Both the position numbers and the translations under genes were made by a program. DNA of 64,000 nt, from assembly GCA_047967505.1 (NCBI GenBank), contig CM106541.1; one strand, 5' to 3'. Positions 1 to 11,215 of the stretch are shown here, piece by piece (position 1 is the stretch's first letter; every line of letters starts with the position of its first letter). The DNA comes from Dipteris shenzhenensis (lineage: Eukaryota; Polypodiophyta; Polypodiopsida; Gleicheniales). The notes under the pieces were generated by a model. That model saw nothing but the letters and a program-made list of their open reading frames with translations. It was not told the origin of the DNA and did no database searches.

Positions 1-1830
1 CTACGAGACCCCACATACCAAAAGATGTGACACAGAATTTGGGTGCTTAATTCTAGTCACTTCTTAGAGTCAAAAGAACAAGAGGGAAAGGAAAATAGAT
101 GAATCAAAGCAAGATAAAGATATAAACATCAAAGGTGAGATCATAGTTCAACATGGGAAAGAGGAAAGGTTGAGGGGAAGCATTGATTTCTGCCATGCGT
201 TTGGCATCGAATGTAAGAGCAAGCCTCTATTGGAAGAAATTTTTCATACTAATAACTACATGGATGGAAGTGAAGGGGCTGAATTAGTAGGTCTCATTCT
301 GATGTATGGGGTTGTTGGGTCGTATCATTTTGATAAAGCTCAACATAAGAGATCCCACAATTATTAGAAATAAAAATATAGTTATGATAGCATGGGAATA
401 GCTCTTCCTTTGACCCTTAAAACCCAAAACAAAGAACACATGCTTGTAGGGTTTGAAAATACAAGAATGTTGACATATAGTTCACGAAAAATGGAACAAG
501 AGATGAGAAGTTAGGACCATTTTCGCAACAAACTCCAAAACTATCCCAAATCCAAGTCTACCCTATTTTGCACACTATAACATTTTTTTCAGTAAATCAA
601 AACATGGAAATAAAGACATAAATGGATAGAGCTCAAAGAGATGAAGATTTGATATAGGTTTCGACCAAAACAGAGTAGGGAGCAAAAAGTTATGGCCGTT
701 TTACGACAGAGTACCAAAACAGTCTAGGAGCGACTTAAGCAATAGGAAAAGGCAACGATTTCCCTTACTAAAGGGGTTGCTTCCACAGTACATATTGGAC
801 TAAGGTCACCCTAAAGGGTAGAGAATCCCCTCAAAACAGATCCCAAAGCAAGCCATACATGAGCACCAACGAAGCTCCTGAGCAAAGAGGGAAAAAATAT
901 GGGAAAATGGGAAAAGAAGGTAAGATCTTGGTTCTAGAAGCCAGGAAAGCTTCTCAATGGGAGAGAACTACAAAGAAGAGAGGGGCTAAGACTCAAGGGA
1001 ATGGAGAGGCATAGAAGGAGCTAGATACAAGGCAATGGCAAGACTATAAGGAGAAAATGAGATGCTTGAGAGAGAGCGGAGGGGCTTCTTTTATAGTGCA
1101 ATTCTCACCTTCCTTCACCCTGTTACATTTGCTGGCAGTAGATTCTTTCACCTCTTCATGACATAAGGGCATGGATCACCATCAATTGTCCTTTTAGGAG
1201 GATTTTGACAAGTGTCCCATCACAAGATGCTTCTTTATCCTTTTGAGTAGAAAAATCAATAGTCCTCCCACATGGAGCCCAAGAGGACCCTCCTCTTTTC
1301 CACATGTCAACATCCTCCACATTCCACATAAGAATTCTAGAAGGATTTCTTTTGTCTCCACACTCCTCCACACTTTTCCACATGCCCTCCACATGCTCTC
1401 CATGTGCACTCCCTATTATTTTAGTACATTATTGAGTCCGTGTAGGCTTTTGGCCCATTCTAAATGTATGACTCATTTCTATTTCCCAATTACAAAGCAA
1501 ATAATATATCTCCCAAACCATTCTATCCCTATATCAAGGTATTTATAATACATACCCGTGGTATTTACAATGATGCACTCCACTCATAATCACATTTGCA
1601 ATCATTTTCACTACTTATTCTAATTAGTGTCAAACCCACATTAATGATTACATGAAATAAAGTAGTCGACATCAAAAGATTGTCAAGTCGCAACGAGAGT
1701 AGCCGCAAAGAGCCGTCTCTCGCCACCAACTTCTCCATTACACTTCTTGGTTCTTTGTTTCCGTGGCTAGCTTTTGTCACCTTGCGGGCCCCACAAATCC
1801 TCCCATAGGATTCAAAACAAAATATCATTT
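1..1830 (-). repeat. Diverged gypsy LTR-like copy (TGTGAC family)
   Basis: The stretch from about 1060 to 1570 aligns by eye with the distal part of the long LTRs at 33229-35112 and 45130-47155. Shared blocks include the 'cacatggagccca' segment, the 'ttccacataagaattctagaagg' type segment and the 'ggtatttacaatga' segment, in the same order and orientation. The 480-720 part carries the 'aaaagttatgg' motif of the LTR-internal repeat. Identity is clearly lower than between the other two copies, so this is an older member. I cannot place its exact ends. The open frames in it are not conserved and I treat them as chance. Confidence 0.6.
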
Positions 1831-1844
1831 TTTATTGTCACACT

Positions 1845-2172
1845 ATAATGCCTTCATGGACTTCACTCAGAATTGGCATGGTCTCATGAGGCATTACACA
1901 TGTTCTTAAAACTTGGTCCTTGCCCATATTGTATAGTTGTCGTGCAATGAGTTGATAGGGTGCAGCTTTTAAAATTATTTTTTTGGCATCCACTGCTTTC
2001 ATTTCAAGGGGTGGTCTTCCTGCAATTAAGTACCCAATGATATCTGCACGTCAATCTGAAACAACATCTATCTGAAATAGTGTGGCATCTGGCAAGTCAT
2101 CTTTTACACTAGTGGCTTCTTCTTCCGACTTGACACGAGACATGTGATCGGCAATGTAATGTTGGGCACCTA
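1845..2172 (-). pseudogene. Gypsy pol fragment: end of RNase H to integrase zinc-binding region
   Basis: Read on the minus strand, this gives an uninterrupted match to the Ty3/gypsy stretch that links RNase H to integrase. It starts with the RNase H C-terminal motif 'YIADHMSRVKSEEE' (family form ADxLSR). It continues with 'DDLPDATLF', then 'RPPLEMKAVD', then 'NMGKDQVLRTCVMPHE', which is the start of the H2C2 zinc-binding region, and ends near 'LSEVHEGI'. There is one stop codon after 'DVVSD'. The integrase catalytic core is absent. The fragment ends about 5 bases from a plus-strand integrase fragment, so it is half of an inverted pair. It is a non-functional relic. Confidence 0.82.
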
Positions 2173-2176
2173 TGCA

Positions 2177-2640
2177 TTACCACAGGCATGACATCGTTTT
2201 GATTAGTATATGATTTGGAGGCTGTTGTCCCGATGGAGTTTATATCCTCGAGTCTGTAAATTTTGGCAAAGAAGGTGAGCCCAGAAGAGTCAATTTAGTT
2301 CTCACAGGAGCAATTACGTCGACTAGAGGAGGACATAATTTAGAGCCAATATACAGTCCAAGTCATTTAGAAAAGGTGGAATGCATGGGTGAGCTGGAAT
2401 ATCAAGTTCAAGCTTTTCAAGGTGGGTGATTTGGTATTGGTGTACAACTCTAGATTGGGAAGATTTCTAGGTAAGCTAAAATTGAGATATTAGGGGCCAT
2501 ACCGGATTGTGGAGGAGCTGAAATAGGAGGGAATATTCTAGATAGATTGTGGATTTACATGGAATGTGTATTCCCAACACAGTCAATGTATTCCCAACAC
2601 AGTCAATGGATTTCACGTGAAGCCTTTTATAGGTATACAT
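2177..2640 (+). pseudogene. Gypsy pol fragment: integrase C-terminal domain
   Basis: The plus-strand translation starts with 'TTGMTSF' and 'LVYDLEAVVPMEF', which is the conserved end of the gypsy integrase core (family form TPFxLVYGxEAVxPxE). It then reads 'LEED', 'KFKLFKVGDLVLVYNS', 'GKLKLRY', 'GPYRIVEEL' and 'VNGFHVKPF'. This is the complete order of the GPY/F module that ends gypsy pol. At least five in-frame stops interrupt it. A short direct repeat ('tattcccaacacagtcaatg') at about 2570-2606 has duplicated part of the last segment. The fragment points away from the minus-strand pol piece at 1845-2172 and is a dead relic. Confidence 0.85.
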
Positions 2641-3142
2641 GAACCGATAGCCTAGTTGGAGGATCCGAAGTCAAAAGTACTAGTCGGGGCAGTATTCAAA
2701 ATATAATGCATGGGTGGTGGCAACCCGTATGCAGCGGGCTGATAGTGTTCATGTGTGAGTCATGTCAAAGAGATGGTTTAAACTCCATGCATTTGATTCC
2801 TGTATTCATTTCATTATCATCTAAGTCCTTGAAATTAGTTGGAGAGTTGTACAAAGTTGATTCTATAAATTCAAATCCCAGTATGGGAAGCGTGTTACAA
2901 ACCAGCATGATAGTAGACACCGCAAGTGATACCTCATAAGCTCAAGCTAATTCAGACTTGCAAACATAGTCAAATAGCATGGGAAAGAAAAATGTGTCAT
3001 TTGAACCATCCAGGATACTATGCTCCAAAGCACAAAAGCTAGAGGAGCTGGAAGAGCAAGTGGTGGAGAAATGCACAAAGAGAGTGAGTCAATATGCTAT
3101 AGCAAAATAGTTCATTCAATAATTATGGGTGAAGTTCTATGA

Positions 3143-3170
3143 GAGGAAAAATGGAGGAGTGTGACTCGAT
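3143..3170 (+). other. Possible polypurine tract and 3' LTR start
   Basis: A purine run of gaggaaaaatggaggag is followed directly by TGTGACTC, about 500 bases downstream of the plus-strand integrase C-terminus. This is where a gypsy polypurine tract and 3' LTR start are expected. TGTGAC is also the LTR terminus of the family at 33229 and 45130. I could not find the far end of this LTR or a second copy, so the call rests on position and motif only. Confidence 0.4.
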
Positions 3171-3794
3171 CCAAACTAAGATAGATGTGGATGCATCAAT
3201 TTTACGAGTAAAAACCTGTGAGCAGGTTTATCCGAGCATGTTTTTTGAGAGTTTGGAAAATTAAATTTCTTTAGGAAAGGTGGTTTTTACAGTTTTATTT
3301 TCACTAGAACTAGATCTCTTTATCATAAAAATATACAGAATATCACTCATTCAATTTTACATAACATAAATTTTCTTATTCATAGAAATCCTTTGTACCC
3401 TTGTTATTACCTTAAAAAAGTGTTGAAAAATAATTTGTTTATGAAACATCCCTCATAATCATGCCCAATGTAATAATATTATACATATATAATTACTTAT
3501 TAAACAATTTATATCAATATGACGAGCTTTCTAGTGTTTTAATAGCATGAATAACAAGATATTTATGGATATGTTTCTAAAGAAGTTTAAATTACTATGA
3601 ATAATTATTAACTTGGGCTTATTTATCACTCTCATAAAATACATGTAATATTTAATACTATATATGAAAGATTTTCCAAAATATCACCCCATAGATGTGC
3701 TCAAATGGGGTTTTTAGATCAATTTGAGTGGCTGAATGACTATATTTGGACATTGGATGTGAAAGTTATGCCACTTTTAAAAGTGTTGTCCATG

Positions 3795-3935
3795 GTAGTT
3801 TTGCCAGTGAAACTACCTTGGAAGACCTACTTCAAAGGGGTTTCGTTGGTGAAACTACCTTGATGGCTTGCTTCAATGAGGTTTCTTTGGAGAAACTCTT
3901 TCATGAAGCTAGGTTGAAAAAGGGTTTTCAATGTG
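3795..3935. repeat. Short minisatellite, about 42-bp unit, 3 copies
   Basis: Three diverged copies of a unit containing 'gtgaaactaccttg' and 'cttcaa(a/t)gaggtttc' follow one another, for example at 3805, 3848 and 3886. The repeat keeps one plus-strand frame open for 69 codons, but the protein it gives has no recognisable family. Confidence 0.6.
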
Positions 3936-4374
3936 AGGGGCCCCCTATTAAGTAAAAGTTGTAAGAAGGATCAGAAGGGAATTTTCAGAGAGAAGTCTAC
4001 TCTACGTGTGGGTTTCTTCAAAATACATCCCATTATGTTTTGCCATATTTTTACATAGTTGGAAGCTTTTTTTTCTCTTCACTCGGATGCTCGGAAGATT
4101 TCGCTCGGAAAATGCTCGTCCCCAATAAATGCTTGCAGAGATATTTGAATATGCCAACATGGTTACACAACCGAGAAGGCCCATCAAAGTAGAGGGGGGT
4201 TCAAAAAGCTTAGAGAAAATATTGCTTATAGAAGAGGAAAGAGAAAAACTTAAGGATATTGGTTACATAGACCAGGATATTGAGCAATGATATAAAAGGG
4301 TCAAAGTGGGCGAAGACATCCTCCCATCCCCACCCCTTCCTACCACCTCAACCATGGACAATTTTTTCAAGTTA

Positions 4375-4540
4375 GTTCCGTTAAGAAGCTAAATTTTTAT
4401 ATTGGTGTCTAAAATTTGTATGCCCTAATAAAAATAAACGTTTGAAAGATTCGTCAGGATTTGAAACTTTTATGCAAAAAAATTTAAAGTTTCACCAAGA
4501 TTTACATGTTTAATTTCAAAATTCAATAGAAAATATATAA
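4375..4540. repeat. Dispersed repeat, copy A (copy B at 36575-36780)
   Basis: About 165 bases match 36575-36740 closely in the same orientation. Shared blocks include 'tttttatattggtgtc', 'tatgccctaataaaa' and 'ttatgcaaaaaaatttaaag'. The similarity starts and stops abruptly on both sides and codes for nothing recognisable. It may be a small AT-rich transposon or part of a larger element. No terminal repeat or target duplication was clear. Confidence 0.65.
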
Positions 4541-4604
4541 AAGTCTACTTCATTCTATCAATAGGGTGGAGATGCATTTATGCAATTGCATGGCTAGGAT
4601 TCAA

Positions 4605-4865
4605 GCGCATAATCAATGGCTCACATTGAAGCACCTTTTTGGTGCATCTCTCCCCTTAGATCTCCTTCAAATGAAATGGATGGCCTGGATTGAAGTGCCA
4701 TTTTGGTGCATCTCCTCCCTTGGATCTCTTTCAAATCAATGGCCCGAGTTGAAGCACCTGTTGCTTTCATGTCCTCCCTTGGATCTCCTACAAATCAATG
4801 GCTAAGATTGTGGCACTTCCTTCTTTCATCTCCTCCCTTGGATCCATTCCTTGATCAAGGGCTTA
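4605..4865. repeat. Minisatellite, about 61-bp unit, 4 copies
   Basis: Four consecutive copies carry the elements 'ttgaagcacc', 'tttggtgcatctcctccc' and 'ttggatctcc(t)tcaaatcaatggc'. Copies begin near 4610, 4675, 4738 and 4798. The third and fourth have drifted. The overlapping open frames in both directions are products of the repeat and not genes. Confidence 0.75.
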
Positions 4866-5470
4866 TATTTGATCCCCCTAATCCTTTGATAGTATCCCTT
4901 AGATCTACCCCTTTGAATGTGACCCTTGGATAAGAGATCAAATCAATGGCTAGGAGTGAGGACCATGGGTCTAAACCATGGGTGAGAGGTCTCCCCACCC
5001 ATAAATGCTCAACATGGCCTTTTGTACACCTCAACATACCATTGCCCCACACAAAGGAGCACTCTCATTGGTACACCTCAAATCTGTCTCTAATCCCTTG
5101 AAATTAGGAAACACTAATTGGAGCCCCTTTGGAGACCCCATTTCTCCCCTAATGTTATACTTTAAATCCCACCATTGCATATGTTGAATTGTGCTTACAA
5201 GGTCATATTTAAAACAATGGCAAACAGGGTCAAATTTATCCTTGGAAGAATAACTTACCCTCGGTAATATGCCTTTACAAGCGGGAGAAACATCCACAAT
5301 GCAATTTTGAACGTCTTCCGTGCTATTGATCATGCTCTAACACTAAAGGAAAGTTTTTATGTTGAACCTTGATTTGAAAAATCCCATGCCAGGCTAAGCA
5401 TGGACTTTGTGCTTAAGACAATGCAAAAAATTGGTTTCGAGGAAGGATTTTATAGGATGATGATCTCTAA

Positions 5471-5540
5471 AGAGAGAGAGAGAGAGAAAGGTAGAGAGAG
5501 AGAGAGAGAGACAAAGAGAGACACAAACAAAGACAGGGGG
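5471..5540. repeat. GA microsatellite
   Basis: Two interrupted (GA)n runs (from 5471 and from 5493) pass into 'gacaaagagagacacaaacaaagacag' and a G-rich tail. No gene is visible around it. Confidence 0.9.
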
Positions 5541-6540
5541 GAGGGAGGGAGCCTCAAGGTATGAGTTTGAATCTTGTTAAGTAGGGATTTTGCTTATTGT
5601 AGGAAATACTTTTTACGCGAATAGTGCTAAGACTTTCTCATCACCCACCAAGGTTTGTACATACATAAGGCATTTATTAGGGTTTTTTTCATCAACAAAT
5701 TCATTAAAAAATACCTATAAAAGGATGATTTCCAATCCATAAAATCATAAATATCAAATTTTTATAAAGGGAAAGAAAAACAAGAACCATACACATTGTA
5801 TGCAAGTTTTTCTAGTAGTGCACCCTTGGCCCTTGTTAACTATTAAGTTTGATCTGTGGTCGAGTGACCATCCCTACCTACAAAACTTGTAAAACGATGC
5901 TTTGTGCTTAACTCTAGCCTCGACGGTTAGGAAAGGGCAAAAGTCGCTCTCCCCGCATTTTGTTGGCACCTAAGTGCTTTGAATTTTGAACTGATCTTCA
6001 CAAAAAAAGATATACTTATAATTGAATGGAGAGTGGACCGCCAGGTGTTAGTGGACCGCGAGGTGTTAGTTGAACATGAAATTTAAACTATTTTGTGACC
6101 ATGGGATTCCTTATATGGTTATTGCTACTTTGTCTTGAAATAAATTCCACAAAGTTGCGATTCGCCACGAACATCTTCACCTACAATTTGTTGATTCTCG
6201 CATGCAAGACAGCTGGGGTCGACTTGATACTGAGGAAACGGGTTTCTTTAAAACACGCTCAGAAAAGAAACGCATACAATTTCTATTGATCTGGAAGTCT
6301 GGGCGCATCAACGATCAAAACTTTTGGCGCTACTTTAATGCTTTCAGGGTGGTGGCAGCCACACACCCACAAAAGCTGACTTTAAGTAGGTAATAAGTCG
6401 GCCAGTGGCAGACATCCCGATGAAGCTCGCATGCTCACATTAGCCAGCATGAGTTAAGCGGCAACAAAGATGAATGGATCGATCATCTCATCGATTCATC
6501 GTTCTCCTTTTGGACAAAACCGATCGCCGTTTTCTATTGT
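5541..6540. other. Intergenic stretch with no recognised gene
   Basis: The open frames here are short and show no family motifs. A 19-bp unit, gtggaccgc(c/g)aggtgtta, is repeated twice at about 6034-6069. From about 6380 the base composition becomes less AT-rich, leading into the possible exon at 6547. Confidence 0.5.
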
Positions 6541-6546
6541 GAAGCT

Positions 6547-6699
6547 ATGACCAAAGATGCCAGACCAGCATCTCCAGGGACGACAAAAGCTTCCACCGTC
6601 CTCGACAAAGTTAAACTTTACGAGGGTGATCTCTCTCAAGAGCGGAAATGTGATTTGCTTTTCACGCTAGTGCTCAAGCAGTCATTCATGAATACTGTA
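6547..6699 (+). CDS. Possible first exon of an unrecognised gene
   Basis: An ATG at 6547 opens about 51 codons with balanced codon use: MTKDARPASPGTTKASTV, then a stretch containing DKVKLYEGDLSQERKCD and LLFTLVLKQSFMNT. The frame runs into 'ACTGTACGTATG' at about 6696, where GTACGT resembles a plant 5' splice site. The sequence after it is T-rich and AT-rich like an intron. The DNA before the ATG is less AT-rich than the surroundings, which would fit a leader. I do not recognise the protein and found no partner exon in the window. It could be a chance frame or a gene relic. Confidence 0.25.
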
Positions 6700-6739
6700 C
6701 GTATGATAATCTTTCTTATTATCACCACATCATCATGAA

Positions 6740-9212
6740 GAGATTTCTGTACTAGTTAAATATATATTATGTATTCATCTTTGCCACACCCACTAACGGG
6801 TGTTGCTTTAGAGAGAATTCTTCTTGCTTTTCTTTCTTATTTTTCAAAAGATCGCAAAGTATTTTTAGAATGCCATTTGAAACCCTCTCTCTTTACTTGC
6901 TTTTTTAAACCCTTTTTTTAACCCTTTTAGAAGTGGCCACGAGGATTCATGCTCTTTTACGCTATGATGAATGATAAAGCATGAAAACTTGGAATAAAAT
7001 TAAAATTATAGATCTTAGCTAGTTATGTCTTAATGGGTGTTATGCTGCATGTGCCACATCTGTTGTCTACTAGTTACCCCTTTCCTAGGCTATCACCACT
7101 ACTACTACTGTAGAATCTTCTAAAGGGAAACTTTCCAAGTAGGGACCGCACTCCACATTTGGCCTTCTCTAACAATCTCTCCTTAGTATTCTATAAATTG
7201 CTCTTGAGCAATTCAACACAGTATTCTTGATCCTTTTTCCTTAGTTGTTCCATCATTATCAAGTGGATGCCTTATTTTTAACTATACCATCATCAAATGG
7301 AATTTGATCTTCATCAAAATCATATGCCAGTATACTTTTCTATATTTATATGAGAATATATGATGGGAGAGATGGTCTTACCTCTTGTTCTCTTGAGATA
7401 AAAGGGTTCTGTCTAGATTAAACATAAAGATTCATAGGAACTCTGCATAGGAACTCTGACAATCCAATACATTTAGCATATCCATTGTAATATCCTTTGA
7501 CTTGTGACTTGCCCTTGACATTCTTAGTCTTGGCTTTGAGGAATTTTATTTTTTCTTACTCAAGTGTTTCACACTCGAAGAGCAATAGGGGCTCGGCATT
7601 GTTTCAAATACAAAGAAGAAGTTCAATTTTAGTGTCACCTTTAAAAGATGTACTTACAAGTACAATGTAAAGGGACCCAACAATGCCTTGAGCTTATGGA
7701 ATTCACTCCTCGGCTACATAACCTATAGACACAAATGCTCAGCTACTACAAAGGCAAAGTAATTAAGAAGACACCGCACAATAGTCTTGAGAAGAAAGGC
7801 AACATTTTTTAGCCAGTCATGATTAGAATTGGTAGTGCTTCTTTGGACTCAAATAGGCTAGCACCAATGATGTTTTTATCCATCTAATCGCATGCTCCCC
7901 TATCTCATGGGTACATATAAAGCGTATAAAAAGGCATTTAGATGGCTCATTAATGCACATAACTATATGTTTACTAATATTACCAACCTTATTACCAAAC
8001 TACTCATTGCCCTTGATTGTGAAATTTAGGAATATACTGAAAGACTTCATAGAAAATTTTGGGTTTTTACCCATATCCATACCAAGTCGTATCCACACAC
8101 ACACATGCATTTATGCCATACTCCACCAAAACAACCATCCTTTCATTGCATAAATATACACTTAGAATGTAAGGTTCTTATAGTTTCCCTGTGGATTTCA
8201 TTTTATGTTAACATTGCAGGGTACCATTGCCTTGAGTGAGTTCACTTGAAGCTTGACTACTTTCAATTTGGTGTGTGTAAAAAATATTTCCTTTAGTTTC
8301 TTTTGGATTGGTTTCTTCTTAATAGATGCATCTTTGAGTGTCAATTCAATAGCACAATTTGGTGGTGTGGATCAATGGCATATGAAGGGTGTATTTGTCT
8401 AGATATTCTATGGTCGGTGTGTAATGAGTATTGGATACACTTAATGTTAATAAATCCCTTTTTAATTTAAAGATTCTTTTGTTCCTTCTTATGCAAATCC
8501 ATTCTCATATTTTGAGTTTAAGCTTTTTATGATCCTTTTAAATAAATGGTGGTGTCTCTATGGCTTTCCTAACTCACTCTAGCTCTTTTTAATAAGTTTA
8601 CACACACACACACACACACACAGAGCTACCCTATGCCATGTTGCTTGGATCCCACCTTCACTACTTACTATTAACATAATAATTACAAGGAATCTAGATA
8701 AGTATTTATGGATTATATGTAACATGGGAGGTTGTGGTGGAATGCGGTCACCTTTATGACTAGAATCAGTGCTTTTGCCATTTATTCAGTGTGATGTACT
8801 AACTCCTCATGCCTTGGAATATCTATCTCCTCTTATGTTTCCTGCATGTACATAGTTGGTCTCTTACGGACTTTGGCTTCACCCCTAAGCTACCTTTTGT
8901 GGATGGTGACCTTGCAAATAGGCTCATGATTTAATTTGCATAGCTCTTTTGGTGATATTGTATAGTATTCTACCAAATCCTCCTGTATGCTAGGCTTGCT
9001 AGACTCTCTTCTTTGTTGTGTCTTTTAATGCCATTCCGAAGTTATTTAGTTGCTCCCACTCTTGTTCTCACTCTGGTATATATTGGCTAGCATCCAAAGA
9101 ACATATGTGCTAACTCATTGCTACACTCTGCTGCTGATGGCGTGATTTTCTTACCTTATGTCTATGTTGGGAGCATAGTATGCTTCATGGATACACCTCA
9201 TTTCTATGCTTG
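6740..9212. other. AT-rich intergenic DNA, no recognised gene
   Basis: Roughly 2.5 kb of AT-rich sequence has only short unconserved open frames. An (AC)n microsatellite of about 11 units lies at 8600-8623. I see no transposon motif that I can name before the MITE at 9221. Confidence 0.5.
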
Positions 9213-9220
9213 ATGAACAC

Positions 9221-9477
9221 CTCGGGGGGTGCACTACCAAGAAACCCTAGGTATCATGTGCATTCAAGGAGTATTTTAAAAACCCCTTAATTAAAAATTT
9301 CCCCCAATAAAGATACACCTCTTTACTTATGAACTAACAGATTTTTTCCAAAAGTTAAATTAAAAAACCCCTCCTGTTATTGTAAATCTACTAAATTGTT
9401 TCCAAAAGTTCCATTAAAATACCCCTCCTTTTGAATGCACATGGTACACTAAAATTTTGTGAGGTACACACCCCAAG
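9221..9477. mobile_element. MITE with 8-bp target duplication (hAT-like size)
   Basis: The element is 257 bp. Its ends are inverted: CTCGGGGGGTGCAC on the left, and on the right ccaag, whose reverse complement reads CTTGGGGTGTGTAC. A second, better conserved inverted block lies inside: 'tatcatgtgcattcaagg' on the left against the reverse complement of 'cttttgaatgcacatggta' on the right, each leading to an AT-rich 'tattttaa'. The identical octamer ATGAACAC flanks it at 9213-9220 and 9478-9485. An 8-bp duplication is the hAT superfamily signature, but the termini do not look like the common CAGGG type. It has no coding capacity. Confidence 0.85.
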
Positions 9478-10031
9478 ATGAACACCAGGCCCTAAGGGTT
9501 GCATGGTGGACATTTATGGTACTCATAATTCTCTTAGGCACTATCCTGCTAGCCTCCCATAATGCTATGGGCTGCCCTATAGGTCCCTTATATGATACTT
9601 GTTAAGGACATTAGTTGGTAGTGTCATTTGATGAATAGAGTGGTATAACGGTAATAGGGTTGGCCCTTTCTTCAAAAGGTAGCATCTACAAAAGGCCAAA
9701 TGGTTGACTTTGGTCTTCACTTGTTGGTTGCACACATTGGAATACAAGCTCTCCTCCTCTTGTTCCCTCATAGTTCCTTTCATTAATCCTATGCTCTCTT
9801 CTCCTCTTTCCTTCTTCTCCTCCTCTCCCTTCTCTACTTCCCTCTTCCCTCCCTCTTTTTCTCCTTATGGATTCACGATTGGAACAAGTCAAGAGTCGCT
9901 AGAGTCATGAGTGACACTAGTGGATGGCATTTGCATGTAGTTCTCTTAACCCGAAGTAGCTTGGAGGAAGTACTCCATCGGTGTTCTTGCAAGATATCCA
10001 TAATATATAAGTCACTACTAGAGACTACACA

Positions 10032-10055
10032 TTTTTGGCACTACTGTTGGGGAGT
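10032..10055 (+). other. Gypsy-type primer binding site (decayed)
   Basis: After a candidate LTR end 'gactacaca' comes tttTGGCACTACTGTTGGGGA. It matches the common plant gypsy primer site TGGCGCCGTTGCCGGGGA at 12 of 18 positions as I align it, and every mismatch is a transition. The primer-site form is from memory. The upstream LTR would include the TC-rich stretch at 9790-9860. I could not find its first base or any gag downstream. Confidence 0.45.
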
Positions 10056-10350
10056 TCCAAGTGCGCTTTTGCATTGTATTTGCTTCTCTCATTACCCACC
10101 CATTTCCCAATGCTGAGTATTGTAGAGAAAAGATGTTGGTTTTGGTGTATAGGAAGGTGTGAGTAAAAGACGAGTGTTGAAAGTCATTTGGCAGTTTTGG
10201 ATTGATTTTGATAGTTTTTAGTGTTTAAGGTTTCTAGAAAGGTGTATTGAGTGATTGCTAAGATGTGTGTGATAGCAAATCCAAACAAAAACACTAAAAA
10301 ATGATGCTAGGAGTGATTTTAGAAGGGGTTTGGATGGATAAAAAACTCAC

Positions 10351-11215
10351 TTATTTTTTTTCCTACATATTATTAAAGAAAAAAGGGGGTCGGTCCCAAA
10401 AAGACCCATTACAAAAGGTGAACAAAGAAAAGAGGGCAGAGCCCTAGCCCTACACTAGGATATCTTTGAGTCAAGTTAAAGAAAGTGAAATCCCAACATC
10501 AAGAAGATATTGGTTGACCACAGGGTGTAAGATCTCCACCACTTTCACTGTGTCTAGGACATCGCCCTTAGCTGTTTTCAGGACTAAAGTCACTCTGCTA
10601 CCTCTAAGTAGGTTTTCATGAAAGGTGAGTTGATTCCTTACTTGCCATAATATGTAGCAAACTGCTCCTCTTAGGAATAGACAACAGGCTTGGAGGGTTG
10701 GTGGGAGGCTAACATCTCCTCCAAGTATTGTTAGCATCCAGTTGCCTTGGATCCAAAAAGCTGCCATTAACCCAGTAGATTTGATCATTGCTTCTACTCT
10801 CTTTCCTATGCACTTTGACATCGGACGTCTCCAGAATAGGTGCAAAATGTTCTTTACATCCCTCCCACAAAACACGCACAATGGCTTAACTAGAAATCTC
10901 TTTGCCAATTTGGCTTTGACGGGTAGCCATTGGTTGGTAATCTTCCATAGCAAGAAATTGTATTTTCCCATTAATCCTTTGCTCCATATCTCTTTGAATA
11001 TGCAACGCTGCCAGCAAGGTGAACTCCTCAAGTTCCATTTTCTATTCAAGTCTATTATATCGACCCATTCATCCATCTCCTGTAAACCCCTTTCATAGAG
11101 ATTTTCTTAATTGGTAGTTTACGAACCAATGTAGAGGCCTTCTAGGCTCTGCAGTAATGCAATTGCTTCGCCAACAATCTGACCACCATCTAGGAATATC
11201 CCACTCGAACCCCTT
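10351..11215 (-). mobile_element. 5'-truncated LINE with poly(A) tail
   Basis: On the minus strand the unit runs from an ORF2 C-terminal part near 11215, through a short 3' UTR, to an A-run (the T-run at 10351-10361 on the plus strand). This is the usual form of a 5'-truncated L1-type insertion made by target-primed reverse transcription. I could not identify the target-site duplication with confidence. The array that starts near 11210 directly adjoins its 5' end. Confidence 0.72.
10471..11210 (-). pseudogene. LINE ORF2 C-terminal fragment with zf-RVT domain
   Basis: The 201-codon open part (11076 to 10471) matches the reverse-transcriptase zinc-binding domain at the end of plant L1-type ORF2. 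It shows 'IFKEIWSKGL', 'NFLLWKITNQWLPVKAKLAKR' in two blocks, then 'CVFCGRDVKNILHLFW' (family form CxxCxxxxEtxxHLFxxC). The usual last cysteine of the HLFxxC motif is not visible ('LFWRRP'). A further piece upstream to about 11210 reads 'GKGFEWDIPRWW', interrupted by stops. The reverse transcriptase and endonuclease parts are absent, so it is inactive. Confidence 0.8.
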
